Notes under the pieces: model-generated
Told to the model about the DNA's origin: nothing
Databases searched by the model: none
What the model saw: the letters and a program-made list of their open reading frames with translations, nothing else
In this document: one piece after another, positions 33,106 through 41,832 of the stretch
Position numbering within the stretch: position 1 is the first letter of the stretch
How the letters are laid out: each line of letters opens with the position of its first letter
Source of the DNA: Gordonia zhaorongruii
GTDB lineage: Bacteria > Actinomycetota > Actinomycetes > Mycobacteriales > Mycobacteriaceae
DNA: 64,000 bases
Assembly: GCF_007559005.1 (NCBI RefSeq)
Contig: NZ_CP041763.1
Span: 3,132,463 to 3,196,462 of the forward strand
Reading direction: 5' to 3'
Made by a program: the position numbers and the translations under genes

Positions 33106-33257
33106 ATCGAGACAGACAGACGCGGCTCAACCACCGAGGCGGGCAGGCCCGGCTCAACCATCGAGACAGACGGGCCCAGCTCAACCATCGAGGCGGGCAG
33201 GCCCGGCTCAACCGTCGAGACAGACGGGCCCGGCTCAACCGTCGAGGCAGGCAGCCT
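33096..33257 (+). repeat. Six tandem 27-bp repeats (VNTR)
   Basis: Units start at 33096, 33123, 33150, 33177, 33204 and 33231. Each begins CGGCTCAACC (CAGCTCAACC in unit 4), followed by (A/G)(T/C)CGAG. Units alternate between a GACAGAC-type and a GGCGGGCAG-type second half, so the array probably grew by duplication of a 54-bp pair. Because 27 is a multiple of three, all frames stay open and produce spurious Arg-rich peptides. Confidence 0.93.
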
Positions 33258-33268
33258 GGAGGCAAAGA

Positions 33269-33303
33269 AGGAGGCCGGTCCCCCGACGGGTGACCGGCCT
33301 CCT
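33269..33303 (-). terminator. Terminator of the rpsF-rplI operon
   Basis: AGGAGGCCGGTC (33269-33280) pairs perfectly with GACCGGCCTCCT (33292-33303) around an 11-nt loop. It begins 20 nt past the rplI stop in the direction of transcription, and CTTCTTTG follows on the minus strand. It may act in both directions. Confidence 0.88.
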
Positions 33304-33322
33304 CAGCCTTGCTACGTAGCTG

Positions 33323-33772
33323 TCAGGCGTTGACCGACAGGTTGAACTTCGCTTCAACCTTCGGGTGCAGCTTGACGACCACGGGGTACGAGCCGACGGC
33401 CTTGATGTGGCCGTTCGGCAGCTCCACCGAGCGCTTGTCGACGGCCGGGCCGCCGGCATTGCGGATCGCGCCCGCAACGTCTGCGGTCGAGACCGAACCG
33501 AACAGCTTGCCCGAATCGTGGGTCTTGACCGTCAGGTTGACGGCCTCGAGGCCCTCGAGGGTCTGCTTCAGCTCGTTCGCGTGGTCCAGGTCGCGCACGG
33601 CGCGAGCCTCCTGCGACCGGCGGATGCCCTCGACCTGCTTCTCGGCACCACGGGTGGCGACGATGGCCAGACCGCGGGGCAGCAGGAAGTTGCGGCCGTA
33701 ACCGTCGCGAACCTCGACAATGTCGCCCGCTTCGCCGAGATTCTCGACGGAGGCAGTCAGGATCAGCTTCAT
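33323..33772 (-). CDS. rplI: 50S ribosomal protein L9
   Basis: L9 binds 23S rRNA domain V and spans toward the next ribosome, helping frame maintenance. The 149-residue protein has the N-terminal signature [20 protein letters not shown], then [20 protein letters not shown], a long connecting helix ([20 protein letters not shown]) and the C-terminal domain ([17 protein letters not shown]). The ATG at 33772 follows AAGGAG; the longer frame is not used. It is the last gene of rpsF-ssb-rpsR-rplI and is followed by a strong hairpin. Confidence 0.98.
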   Translation of the reverse strand: MKLILTASVENLGEAGDIVEVRDGYGRNFLLPRGLAIVATRGAEKQVEGIRRSQEARAVRDLDHANELKQTLEGLEAVNLTVKTHDSGKLFGSVSTADVAGAIRNAGGPAVDKRSVELPNGHIKAVGSYPVVVKLHPKVEAKFNLSVNA

Positions 33773-33791
33773 TTCAGTGATCTCCTTCCGC

Positions 33792-34058
33792 TCAGCGGGT
33801 GGTTGAGGTGAAGGGCAGGAGCGCCACTTCACGCGAGTTCTTGACGGCCACCGCGATGTCACGCTGGTGCTGGACGCAGTTACCCGTCACGCGACGCGAA
33901 CGGATCTTGCCGCGGTCGGACAGGAAGCGACGCAGCAGCGCGGTGTCCTTGTAATCGATGTTGACGGTCTTGTTCTTCTTGGTGTCCTTGCAGAAGGTGC
34001 AGGCCTTGGCCTTGGTTACCTTCTCGACACGAGCCTTGCGGCCCTTTTGCTTCGCCAT
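33792..34058 (-). CDS. rpsR: 30S ribosomal protein S18 (zinc-binding form)
   Basis: S18 binds 16S rRNA with S6 on the platform of the small subunit. The 88-residue protein has [20 protein letters not shown] and [20 protein letters not shown], highly conserved. Cysteines in ACTFC and TGNCVQHQ form the zinc-type (C+) motif, so a zinc-free paralogue may exist elsewhere for zinc starvation. The N-terminus ([18 protein letters not shown]) is longer and more basic than average. It sits 19 nt upstream of rplI and 45 nt downstream of ssb. Confidence 0.98.
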   Translation of the reverse strand: MAKQKGRKARVEKVTKAKACTFCKDTKKNKTVNIDYKDTALLRRFLSDRGKIRSRRVTGNCVQHQRDIAVAVKNSREVALLPFTSTTR

Positions 34059-34103
34059 GTGTTGATGCTCCAGTTGAGTACCTCCGGGCTGGCAGGCCCG
34101 GAA

Positions 34104-34652
34104 TCAGAAAGGTGGTTCGTCGTCCCCGCCGGAGAAGCCTCCGCCGGTGGCAGGCGCGCTGCCCCACGGGTCTTCGACCGGCTGGTTCGAGGCGGGGCGG
34201 CCGCCGCCGGAGTTGCCTCCGAAGCCGCCACCGGAGTTTCCTCCGAAGTTTCCGCCCGAATTTCCTCCGCCGTAGTTACCGCCGCCGCCGCGCTGGGTCT
34301 TGGCGACCTTGGCGGTGGCGTAACGGAGCGAAGGACCGATTTCGTCCACGTCCAGCTCCACAACGGTGCGACGCTCGCCCTCACGGGTTTCGAACGACCG
34401 CTGCTTGAGCTTGCCCTGCACCACGACACGGGCACCCTTGGTGAGCGACTCGGTCACGTTCTCCGCCGCGTCACGCCAGATGCTGCAGCGGAGGAACAGC
34501 GCTTCGCCGTCCTTCCACTCGTTGGTCTGACGATCGAACGTGCGCGGAGTGGATGCCACAGTGAAGTTGGCGACCGGCGCACCGGACGGCGTGAAACGCA
34601 GTTCCGGATCGGCGGTCAGGTTTCCGACAACCGTGATGACCGTGTCAGTCAT
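34104..34652 (-). CDS. ssb: Single-stranded DNA-binding protein
   Basis: SSB coats single-stranded DNA and recruits repair and replication proteins. The 182-residue protein has an OB fold at ~1-110 ([60 protein letters not shown]). A Gly/Asn-rich low-complexity linker occupies ~122-165, and the acidic tip DDEPPF is at the C-terminus, which binds partners. It is located between rpsF and rpsR, the standard order. The linker is encoded by internally repetitive DNA (GGNSGG repeats). Confidence 0.98.
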   Translation of the reverse strand: MTDTVITVVGNLTADPELRFTPSGAPVANFTVASTPRTFDRQTNEWKDGEALFLRCSIWRDAAENVTESLTKGARVVVQGKLKQRSFETREGERRTVVELDVDEIGPSLRYATAKVAKTQRGGGGNYGGGNSGGNFGGNSGGGFGGNSGGGRPASNQPVEDPWGSAPATGGGFSGGDDEPPF

Positions 34653-34701
34653 AGAGACTCCCTAACGTCTGGATGGAACGCCCGACAGCGAACGCTCGTA
34701 A

Positions 34702-34716
34702 TTGGTTTGGAACCAA
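34702..34716. promoter_or_regulatory. Palindrome in the rpsF-ssb gap
   Basis: TTGGTT (34702-34707) and AACCAA (34711-34716) are inverted around TGG within the 137-bp rpsF-ssb gap. It may belong to an internal ssb promoter. No LexA-type box was recognised. Confidence 0.35.
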
Positions 34717-34789
34717 CTTACGTTGCGTCGCCGACAAACGTGCGGGCGAATTTCCAACCTGTGGATGCAGGTGTGGACGCGCCCGGTTC

Positions 34790-35071
34790 CTACTTGCGCA
34801 GGACCTTGGTGCGCAGGACCGACTCGTTCAGCTTCAGCTGACGGTCGAGCTCGCTCACGGTGTCCGGGGTCGCGTTGAGATCGACGACGGCGTAGATGCC
34901 TTCGCTGTGCTTCAGGATCTCGTAAGCAAGACGGCGCTTGCCCCAGATATCAACGTTGTCCACGCTGCCGCCATCCTTACGGACGACATTGAGGAAAGTA
35001 TCCAGTGAGGGTGCGACGGTGCGCTCGTCCAAGCTCGGATCGAGAATGACCATCATTTCGTAGTGACGCAT
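34790..35071 (-). CDS. rpsF: 30S ribosomal protein S6
   Basis: S6 pairs with S18 on the small-subunit platform. The 93-residue protein has [40 protein letters not shown] and [13 protein letters not shown], all diagnostic. It is the first gene of the rpsF-ssb-rpsR-rplI operon. Its start follows AGGAGGTGATG. Upstream on the minus strand, CGCGGAC-T-GTCCGCG (35105-35119) is a perfect short inverted repeat that could form part of a leader; S6:S18 often autoregulate through the rpsF leader. Confidence 0.98.
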   Translation of the reverse strand: MRHYEMMVILDPSLDERTVAPSLDTFLNVVRKDGGSVDNVDIWGKRRLAYEILKHSEGIYAVVDLNATPDTVSELDRQLKLNESVLRTKVLRK

Positions 35072-35104
35072 AAGACCACATCACCTCCTATGGGCTAGAT
35101 CGGC

Positions 35105-35119
35105 CGCGGACTGTCCGCG
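35105..35119 (-). promoter_or_regulatory. Inverted repeat in the rpsF leader region
   Basis: CGCGGAC (35105-35111) and GTCCGCG (35113-35119) flank one base, 34 nt upstream of the rpsF start. It could be a leader hairpin or an operator between rpsF and the divergent glycosyltransferase gene. I could not fit the known S6:S18 leader motif with confidence. Confidence 0.35.
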
Positions 35120-35218
35120 ACAGGAGGGTCGCCTGCGTCGGCAACCCGTCCAGGCTACATGAGAGGTTCTGACCTGCGAAATCGCGGCAGCGGCCACTCG
35201 ACCTCTACCGTTGATCGC

Positions 35219-37228
35219 ATGCCCGCCGTTCCCGGTCTCGCGTCCTCGTTCTCGCCGAGTTCCCGCCTCGGCGAGCGGACTCTCGTCCTTCTGACGTCCC
35301 TCCTGGCAACCGTTTTCACGCTGACCTGGGCGTTTCGCGCGAAGACTGCGTGCGCCGGCGCACCGTTCGATGAGTTCGGCCGCAGCCTGCGATTCCCCAG
35401 CGGCGATTCGCACGCGATCGTCCCCTGCTACTCGGACGTGATGATGCTGTGGATCGGTCGCGACATCGACCGGCACGTCTTCCCGTACATCCACGGCGGA
35501 ATCGACTCCGCCGGCCAGCTGTTCGGCGGTGTCGTCGAGTACCCGGTCCTGTCCGGGCTGCTGATGTGGATCGGCGGAATCGGCGCCCACACCGACCTCG
35601 CCTTCTTGGAGCACAGCGCGCTGATTCTCGCACCGTTCGCCATCGCGATCACCGTGCTCCTCGCACTGATGACCCGCTGGTGGGTGCTCTTGTGGGCCGC
35701 TACCCCGCCGCTGGTGCTGTACGCATTCCACAACTGGGAACTGCCCGTGGTGTTCACCGCGGTCGCCGCCGTCGGGGTCATGGCGTTCGGAGCGAGTGTG
35801 CATCCGCGAACCGGCAGACGCCGGATCTCGTTGCGCACCACCGCCGTCGTCGCTTCCGTCCTCCTCGCGATCGGGTTCTCACTCAAGATCTATCCCGGAT
35901 TCTTCGTGCTGCCGCTCGCGGCCTATGTCCTGACCGGCGGGCACGGACCGCGCGTGCGCCGCGCCCTCGATTGGACGGGCGCGATCCGCGTCGCGGTGGC
36001 GGCCGTGGTGACGGTCGCTCTCACCCAGATCCCCTTCATGATCGCCGGATTCGACGGATGGCGGGCCGCCCTTACGTTCCAGGGGAAACGCGAGGCCGAC
36101 AACACCACGAACAGCATCTGGTTCTGGGGCCTGCGTCATCTCACCGGCGGTGAGACGAACGGATACGACTCCATCGTGGACATCGCGTCGCCCCTGCTGA
36201 TCGTGCTGGGCTTCGCCGCGGCCATGTGGCTCGGATGGAAGGCGTACCGGGACGACGGGGTGTTCCCCTGGCTGGGCGTGGCTGCCGCGATGCTCGCCGC
36301 GTTCATGGTCTTCCACAAGGTCCACTCACCGCAGTACACGCTGTGGATCCTGCCGTTCTTCGTGCTGCTGCGCGTGCGCTGGTGGTGGATCGCGGCCTAC
36401 CTGGTCAGCGACTTCACCCTCGACGCCACGATCTTCCGGTATCTCGGTTTCGACGTGAGCGACAGCCCCGCTCCCTGGTGGGTTCTCGGCGGCGTCAACC
36501 TCGGGGTCTGGGTGCACGCCGCGATCCTGCTGACCGGCATCGTCGCGTTCGTCCGCACTCCCCTTCGCGAACCGCTCGCATCGTATCTGCGGTCGGCGCC
36601 GCCACCCGCCGGACCGCTCACCCGGCTGGCCGCCTCCGACGCGACCGACGCGCGCACCTGGCTGGGAGCGCCGACGCTCACCCGGGGCGACGTGACGCTA
36701 CGGCCGCTCACCGCGTCGGACGCCTCGGCGCTGGCGGCGCTCATCTCCGAATCGGATCGCGAGCTGTACCGCTGGACCAGCCCCATCCCGGGCACGGCGC
36801 ACGAGGCGACGGAATGGATCGTTCGCGCGTTGTCCGATCCTGCCCGGATCCCGTTCGCCGTCCTCTACGGCGGACGGCTGGTCGGCACCACCAGCTACTA
36901 CGACGTCCAGGCAGAGCATCGCAGTCTCGCCATCGGCCACACCTTCTACACACCGGGAACGATGGGCACACAGGTGAATCCGGCCGCCAAGATGTTGTTG
37001 CTCGAGTACGCCTTCGCCACCTGCGGCGCGACACGCGTCGTCTGGCACACGCACGAGAGCAACGCACGCTCACGTGCCGCGATCAGCAAGTTGGGCGCGG
37101 AGTTCGAAGGACTGCTGCGCAAGCACCGCCGGTTCGGTGACGGGTGGCGCACCACCGCTCAGTTCGCGATGACCGACGACGACTGGCCTGGGGTTCGGGA
37201 CGAACTCGCGATGCGGTCGGCACGCTGA
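35219..37228 (+). CDS. Membrane glycosyltransferase (GT-C/GT87-like) fused to a GNAT acetyltransferase domain
   Basis: The protein is about 669 residues. Residues 20-455 hold some ten hydrophobic segments and periplasmic loops in the style of polyprenol-phosphate-dependent GT-C enzymes (GGVVEYPVLSGLLMWIGG; ALTFQGKREADNTTNSIWFW; FHKVHSPQYTLWILPFFVLL). From about 485 a cytosolic GNAT domain follows (LTRGDVTLRPLTASDASALA; GTTSYYDVQAEHRSLAIGHT; VVWHTHESNARSRAAISKLG; KHRRFGDGWRTTAQFAMTDD), of the RimJ/RimL type that takes acetyl-CoA. I chose the ATG at 35219. It is divergent from rpsF. It may acylate and transfer a sugar for envelope glycans; the substrate is unknown. Confidence 0.82.
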   Translation: MPAVPGLASSFSPSSRLGERTLVLLTSLLATVFTLTWAFRAKTACAGAPFDEFGRSLRFPSGDSHAIVPCYSDVMMLWIGRDIDRHVFPYIHGGIDSAGQLFGGVVEYPVLSGLLMWIGGIGAHTDLAFLEHSALILAPFAIAITVLLALMTRWWVLLWAATPPLVLYAFHNWELPVVFTAVAAVGVMAFGASVHPRTGRRRISLRTTAVVASVLLAIGFSLKIYPGFFVLPLAAYVLTGGHGPRVRRALDWTGAIRVAVAAVVTVALTQIPFMIAGFDGWRAALTFQGKREADNTTNSIWFWGLRHLTGGETNGYDSIVDIASPLLIVLGFAAAMWLGWKAYRDDGVFPWLGVAAAMLAAFMVFHKVHSPQYTLWILPFFVLLRVRWWWIAAYLVSDFTLDATIFRYLGFDVSDSPAPWWVLGGVNLGVWVHAAILLTGIVAFVRTPLREPLASYLRSAPPPAGPLTRLAASDATDARTWLGAPTLTRGDVTLRPLTASDASALAALISESDRELYRWTSPIPGTAHEATEWIVRALSDPARIPFAVLYGGRLVGTTSYYDVQAEHRSLAIGHTFYTPGTMGTQVNPAAKMLLLEYAFATCGATRVVWHTHESNARSRAAISKLGAEFEGLLRKHRRFGDGWRTTAQFAMTDDDWPGVRDELAMRSAR

Positions 37229-37237
37229 AGCACCCGG

Positions 37238-38875
37238 TCAGCCCGGTGACACCGGCTGGTGCACGGGAGACGGCGACCGCAGAAGCAACCCGCTACCGGA
37301 CGTCCTTCGCCCAGCGGGGCGGAGCAGATCCCACACGACGAATGCGACGAGTCCCAGAACGATGAGACCGCGGATCACCGCGCCGATGTAGAACCACTCC
37401 TCCGGCAGCCACCTGCGCTCCGGATCCAGGAACAGACTCATGCGCGGAATCCAGAGCAGGGCTTCGAATGTCATCCAGGCCAGGAGCACCCGCGGATGCG
37501 GGATCGCCAGGACCGCGAGCGGCACCAGCCACAGGGACGACTCGGGACGCCATTCCTTGCCGACGACCAGGAACCCGGCGACGAGGACGAACATGAGGGC
37601 TGCGAGGCTCGGTGCCCGCTCCGCGCGCATACCGACATATGCGACTCCGGCGATCACCCCGACCATCAGCACGATCACCAGCGCATTGATGAGCGTCGTC
37701 GACGGCGACCATCCGGTCAGCTGCGCGATCAACCGGTACACGGTGTCCTGCTCGAACATCCGGTCGCGCCATCCGGTGAACGTCGCAGCCCACCCGGACG
37801 GATACGCGATCACGACCGGCAGATTCACGGCCACCCAGGTCCCGATCGCAGCGAGCGTCACCGCACCGGCATCGCGCATCTGCCGGTAGCGGACGCACAG
37901 GATGGCTATCGCCGGGATCAGCAGGATGGGGTAGAAGGTCGTGCAGGCACCGAGCCCGACGAACACTCCGGTGAGCCAACGTCTCGCGCGTGACCAGGCG
38001 AGCATGGCGAGGGCGACGAACATCACTGGCAGCACTTCGAACGCCGTGAAGGCGTGCACGATGACCAACGGCGACACCGCCATGGCCGCCACCATCCAAG
38101 GCTGTCTGCGGCGCGATCGCATGGTCGCCCACACGGCGATCAGCCAGCCGAGCGCCATCAACAAGGCCGCGATGTTGAAGTAGTCGACGACGGCGAGCGC
38201 CGACGGGGCGCCGACCGCATCCGTGAGCGCACCCCAGCCTCGCGCGGCCTGTGCTGAGACGTACATGAACGCCGCCGTCACCACCGGTACTCCGATGTAC
38301 TCGCGTGCGGAGTTCGTCGTCCAGAAAGTGCGATACGGCATCGCACCGGCGGCGAGATCGTCCGGAGTCAACCGGTTCTGCGAGTATCCGGCGACGACGT
38401 TCGAATAGCACAGCCCGTAGAACTGGCGTTGGTCGTCCCAGTCGAGGCGCATCTGCCCGGGTGAGCCGTTCGCGGCCGGAGTCTGCTGTATGCAGCCGGC
38501 CTTCCCGAACCAGCCGAACGCCAAGGTGACGAGCGCCAGGAGGAACAGGATCCGCAGCGGGGTCCATGCCCGGTTGCGTCCGACAGCCGCGTGCTGCCCG
38601 ACCGGACCGCCGATGCTCGTGCTCAGTTGCGCGAGCATCGGGTTGATCCGTGTCGGCATGACCCGATCGGTCGCGAGACGCCGGTCATCCGACATCGCGG
38701 CCGGCGAATCCCACTCGCCCGCGCCGTGCGCTGCCCAATCGGACTGCTCTGCGCCGGATGATTCCGGCCCGTGCAGGTGCGCCCCTTCTCCCATCGCGTG
38801 TGACCCGACCGCGCCGGGCTGCGCCGGGTCGGTGCCGGCCGAACCCGACTCGATCGGATCAGGCACGCGCGCCAC
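37238..38875 (-). CDS. GT87-like integral membrane glycosyltransferase (Rv0051-type)
   Basis: The protein is 545 residues. The N-terminal ~105 residues are hydrophilic and probably disordered (ending near VGRNRAWTP), followed by about ten membrane helices. Typical features are FAFxVLPV-like FTAFEVLPVMFVALAMLAWS, VGLGACTTFYPILLIPAIAI and WRDRMFEQDTVYRLIAQLTG, as in GT-C enzymes of the mannosyl/arabinosyl type that use polyprenyl-phosphate sugars. The GTG start overlaps the ponA1 stop by one base (TAGTG), so the two are coupled, as in M. tuberculosis Rv0050-Rv0051. A role in cell-wall polysaccharide assembly near PBP1 is inferred. Confidence 0.85.
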   Translation of the reverse strand: MARVPDPIESGSAGTDPAQPGAVGSHAMGEGAHLHGPESSGAEQSDWAAHGAGEWDSPAAMSDDRRLATDRVMPTRINPMLAQLSTSIGGPVGQHAAVGRNRAWTPLRILFLLALVTLAFGWFGKAGCIQQTPAANGSPGQMRLDWDDQRQFYGLCYSNVVAGYSQNRLTPDDLAAGAMPYRTFWTTNSAREYIGVPVVTAAFMYVSAQAARGWGALTDAVGAPSALAVVDYFNIAALLMALGWLIAVWATMRSRRRQPWMVAAMAVSPLVIVHAFTAFEVLPVMFVALAMLAWSRARRWLTGVFVGLGACTTFYPILLIPAIAILCVRYRQMRDAGAVTLAAIGTWVAVNLPVVIAYPSGWAATFTGWRDRMFEQDTVYRLIAQLTGWSPSTTLINALVIVLMVGVIAGVAYVGMRAERAPSLAALMFVLVAGFLVVGKEWRPESSLWLVPLAVLAIPHPRVLLAWMTFEALLWIPRMSLFLDPERRWLPEEWFYIGAVIRGLIVLGLVAFVVWDLLRPAGRRTSGSGLLLRSPSPVHQPVSPG

Positions 38876-41172
38876 TAGCGCTGCGGAGTGTCGGAATTGA
38901 GCTGCGGCTGATCGCTCTCCCCGGAAGCTCCGTTGGGGCTGAGGTTGGCGTTCGGGCCGCCCTCACCGGTCTCGGGTGACGCTCCGCCATCGCCGGAATC
39001 GTCTCCCCCGTCGCCCTGCCCGGAGCCTTCGTCAAAAGGGATGGTCACTCCCGGAGCGATCGTGATCTCACCGTTTCCGCCTCCGGAACCGGGACCGCGT
39101 CGCCGATCGCGGGTCGGCGTCTGCTCACCGCCGCTATCGCCCCCGCTGTCGCTGCCGCTGCCGTTGCCGCTGCCGCTTTCGCTGCCCTCGGTCTCCGTGT
39201 AGGTGGGGGCCGGCGCTTCGTACGGCACACCCGCCTGTCCGCCGACGGCTTCGGCTTCCGGGAACTGCTCGACGGGTTCACCGGCCAGCGCATCGTCCAT
39301 CTGCGCCTTCCAGATCTGCGCGGGTAGACCGCTGCCGTAGATCGGCGAGCCGCCGTAGTCGCGCAGGGCGGTGCCCTCGTCGGTTCCGACCCAGACCGCG
39401 GTGGACAGTTGCGGCGTGTAGCCGACCATCCACGCATCCTTGTTGTTACCGCTGTCGCCGAGCTGAGCGGTGCCCGTCTTCGCGGCCGACACACGCGGCC
39501 CGACCGACGGATCGTAAAGGCTGTTGCCGTTCGAGTACGCGGCGATCGGCTGCATCGCGGCCGTCACGTTGTCCGCAACGGCCTTGGGGACCACGCGCTT
39601 GCCCTTGTCGGGCTGACGATCGAACAGCACCTCGCCGGTCGAGGTCTCGACCTTCTTCACCATGAACGGCTTGCGGTAGATGCCCGATGCCGCGAGCGTC
39701 GCATACGCGGAGGCCATGTCGAGGACCCGCGACGGGTACTGGCCGAGCACGACGCCGCCCTCGGGACGACCGTTCTTGCCCTGCAGCGTGTGCTTGATGT
39801 TGCCGAAGCTCTCGGCGATACCCAGCTGATGCGCGGCATCCGCGACGGCTTGCGCGCCGCCCTTGAGATCCATCATCAGGCGGTAGTACACCGTGTTCAG
39901 CGACATCTTGAGCGCGGTCGCCAGGTTGCAGGTGCCGCAGCTCTCACCTTCGGAGTTCTCGATCGTCACCTTGCCGTGCTGATACGGGGCGGACGAGTAG
40001 GTCTTCGACAGCGGAATGTCCTGCTCGAGTCCCGCGACCAGCGCGAACACCTTGAAGACCGAGCCGGTCTGCAGGCCCGCCGACGCGTAGTCCCAGCCCT
40101 GGCCGTCCTCGCCACCGTAGTAGCCCTCTACGCCGCCGGTCTCCGGATCGATGGAGACCGATGCGGTCCGGAGCTTGTCCGGCTCGCCCGAGAGCTTGTC
40201 CCGCGCGTTGCTGACGAGTGCCTTCTGCGCCTTGGGGTCGATCGACGTGGTCACCTTGAGTCCGCCGGTACGCACATCCTGTTCGGAGATGCCCAGGGTC
40301 TCGAGCTCCGACAGCACCTGGCGGCGGATCAGTCCGTTCGGACCGTCGTTCTTCTCGGCCGGAATCGCCTTCGTGTCGGAGACCTTGGGGAACTTCATCG
40401 ACTCACGGTCCTGGCGCGACAGGTAACCGATCGACACCATTCCGTCGAGCACGTAGTTCCATCGCATGTTGGCCTGCTCTGGATCGAGTGCGGGGTCATA
40501 CAGCGACGGCCCGCGGATCACCGATGCCAGCAACGCCGATTCGGACGGGGTGAGTCGCTTGAGATCCTTGTTGAAATAGGCCTTCGACGCTGCGGCCACA
40601 CCGTACGCACCACGACCGAAGTAGATCGTGTTCAGGTAGGCGGCCATGATGTCGTCCTTGTCCCACTGACGGGACATCTTGGTCGAGATCGCGAGTTCCT
40701 TGAACTTGCGCTTGTAACTGACCTCGTCACCGACGATGGCGTTCTTCACGTACTGCTGGGTGATCGTCGAGCCACCGCCCGCATCGACCTTGTTGGTCAC
40801 CTTGCCGAGGACGGCACGGGTGAAGCCGCTCAACGAGAAACCGGAGTTCGAGTCGAAACCGCGATCCTCCGCAGCCTTGACCGCAGCCACCATCGACTCA
40901 GGGATGTCGTCGTATTTGACGTCGGTACGGTTGCCCTGTGGCGGAACCACGCGGGCGAGCACCCCGCCACGCGCATCGGTGATCGTCGCGACCTGGTTCT
41001 GCTTGATGTCACCGGGGCCGGGAACCGGCACCGTGATGTAAGTGAAGACGAAGGCGATGACGCCGAGGATCGCCAGAGCGGGCACGGCTGCCGCGGCCAA
41101 GCCGGCAACCCATGCCGTGATGCGGGCCGTCTTCCGCGGCCTTGATTCCGATTCGCCAGCTCGGCTGGTCAT
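38875..41172 (-). CDS. ponA1: Class A penicillin-binding protein (PonA1-type)
   Basis: This bifunctional enzyme polymerises glycan strands and cross-links peptidoglycan. The 765-residue protein has a cytoplasmic tail and membrane helix at ~21-45, and a GT51 domain with Glu102 in AAEDRGFDSNSGF and GGGSTITQQYVKN. The transpeptidase domain has nucleophile Ser371-x-x-Lys374 (GSVFK), SLN at 424-426 and KTGT at 565-568. Cys412 and Cys415 lie in the transpeptidase domain. The C-terminal ~120 residues are a Ser/Gly/Glu-rich disordered tail. It is upstream of and coupled to the GT87-like gene, in the conserved Rv0050 position. Confidence 0.97.
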   Translation of the reverse strand: MTSRAGESESRPRKTARITAWVAGLAAAAVPALAILGVIAFVFTYITVPVPGPGDIKQNQVATITDARGGVLARVVPPQGNRTDVKYDDIPESMVAAVKAAEDRGFDSNSGFSLSGFTRAVLGKVTNKVDAGGGSTITQQYVKNAIVGDEVSYKRKFKELAISTKMSRQWDKDDIMAAYLNTIYFGRGAYGVAAASKAYFNKDLKRLTPSESALLASVIRGPSLYDPALDPEQANMRWNYVLDGMVSIGYLSRQDRESMKFPKVSDTKAIPAEKNDGPNGLIRRQVLSELETLGISEQDVRTGGLKVTTSIDPKAQKALVSNARDKLSGEPDKLRTASVSIDPETGGVEGYYGGEDGQGWDYASAGLQTGSVFKVFALVAGLEQDIPLSKTYSSAPYQHGKVTIENSEGESCGTCNLATALKMSLNTVYYRLMMDLKGGAQAVADAAHQLGIAESFGNIKHTLQGKNGRPEGGVVLGQYPSRVLDMASAYATLAASGIYRKPFMVKKVETSTGEVLFDRQPDKGKRVVPKAVADNVTAAMQPIAAYSNGNSLYDPSVGPRVSAAKTGTAQLGDSGNNKDAWMVGYTPQLSTAVWVGTDEGTALRDYGGSPIYGSGLPAQIWKAQMDDALAGEPVEQFPEAEAVGGQAGVPYEAPAPTYTETEGSESGSGNGSGSDSGGDSGGEQTPTRDRRRGPGSGGGNGEITIAPGVTIPFDEGSGQGDGGDDSGDGGASPETGEGGPNANLSPNGASGESDQPQLNSDTPQR

Positions 41173-41295
41173 CGCTCACCCACTTCTCTGCATTCACTCG
41201 CCCGTACGGACGTTCCCACAACTTTGACGCACTGCAGCGCCGCTGCCAACTCCTGCGGTGTCCCGGTCTGCTCACAGTCGGCGCACCCCTGTCGG

Positions 41296-41715
41296 CTATT
41301 TCGCAATACGACGCCTCTTCGTTGCACGCTGCGGCATTCCGCCAACGTACGACTGCACGAGATAGTTCCACTTGCATGTGCGGCATACCTCGACAACGTG
41401 GACCGTGAACTCGGGCGCCTGCTGGTCCAGCTCGACGATCTCCGCCTCGCTGCGCGCAGTCCCCGACGGTTCTCCGACTTTGGGGCCGAACACCCAGGAC
41501 ACCAAGGTGACCTGCTCCTTCCGGCACACCGGGCAGGGCCGATCGGTGCCTTGGCCGTGAAACTTGGCCGCACGGAGCAGATAGGTGTCGGCATCGCACA
41601 CGTCCGACAGCGCGATCTCGCCCGCACGGATGCGGGCCAGTCGGGCGCGACGCGCGAGCGCGTAGTCGACGAGTTGACGGTGCACGGACTCCAGCGTAGA
41701 CGCGGACCGGCTCAT
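41296..41715 (-). CDS. DUF5318 zinc-ribbon-like protein
   Basis: The 139-residue protein matches the mycobacterial Rv0049/DUF5318 family: LVDYALARRARLARIRAGEI, SDVCDADTYLLRAAKFHGQG, and two CxxC knuckles (CPVC, CRTC) that probably hold one zinc. It ends in a basic tail (QRATKRRRIAK). The ATG at 41715 is used; the upstream in-frame ATG at 41787 would cross the divergent promoter. It lies 123 nt upstream of ponA1. The function is unknown, but its place between ponA1 and the PadR/ino1 genes is conserved across the order. Confidence 0.9.
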   Translation of the reverse strand: MSRSASTLESVHRQLVDYALARRARLARIRAGEIALSDVCDADTYLLRAAKFHGQGTDRPCPVCRKEQVTLVSWVFGPKVGEPSGTARSEAEIVELDQQAPEFTVHVVEVCRTCKWNYLVQSYVGGMPQRATKRRRIAK

Positions 41716-41832
41716 GGCCGCTGTGATCGAGATCAAAGTCGTCCCAGCAGCCTTCGGTTGGTTGATGGCTATATCGATGCGATACATTTAGTGCTGCATC
41801 TAGCCGACACAACGCATCGAAAGGGGATCGAC

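Noticed and set aside
33096..33257. CRISPR array
   Set aside because: The repeats are directly adjacent with no unique spacers and there are no cas genes.
33027..33293. Arg-rich repeat proteins over the 27-bp array
   Set aside because: All three frames stay open because the unit is a multiple of three; no ribosome site or homologous family is seen, so it is non-coding repeat DNA.
34673..34789. LexA/SOS box upstream of ssb
   Set aside because: GAACGCTCG is reminiscent, but the second half-site GTTCGA is absent; only an unrelated TTGGTT/AACCAA palindrome is present.
35072..35218. S6:S18 leader RNA motif
   Set aside because: A short perfect hairpin exists, but the bulged CCG-containing helix of that motif could not be placed with confidence.
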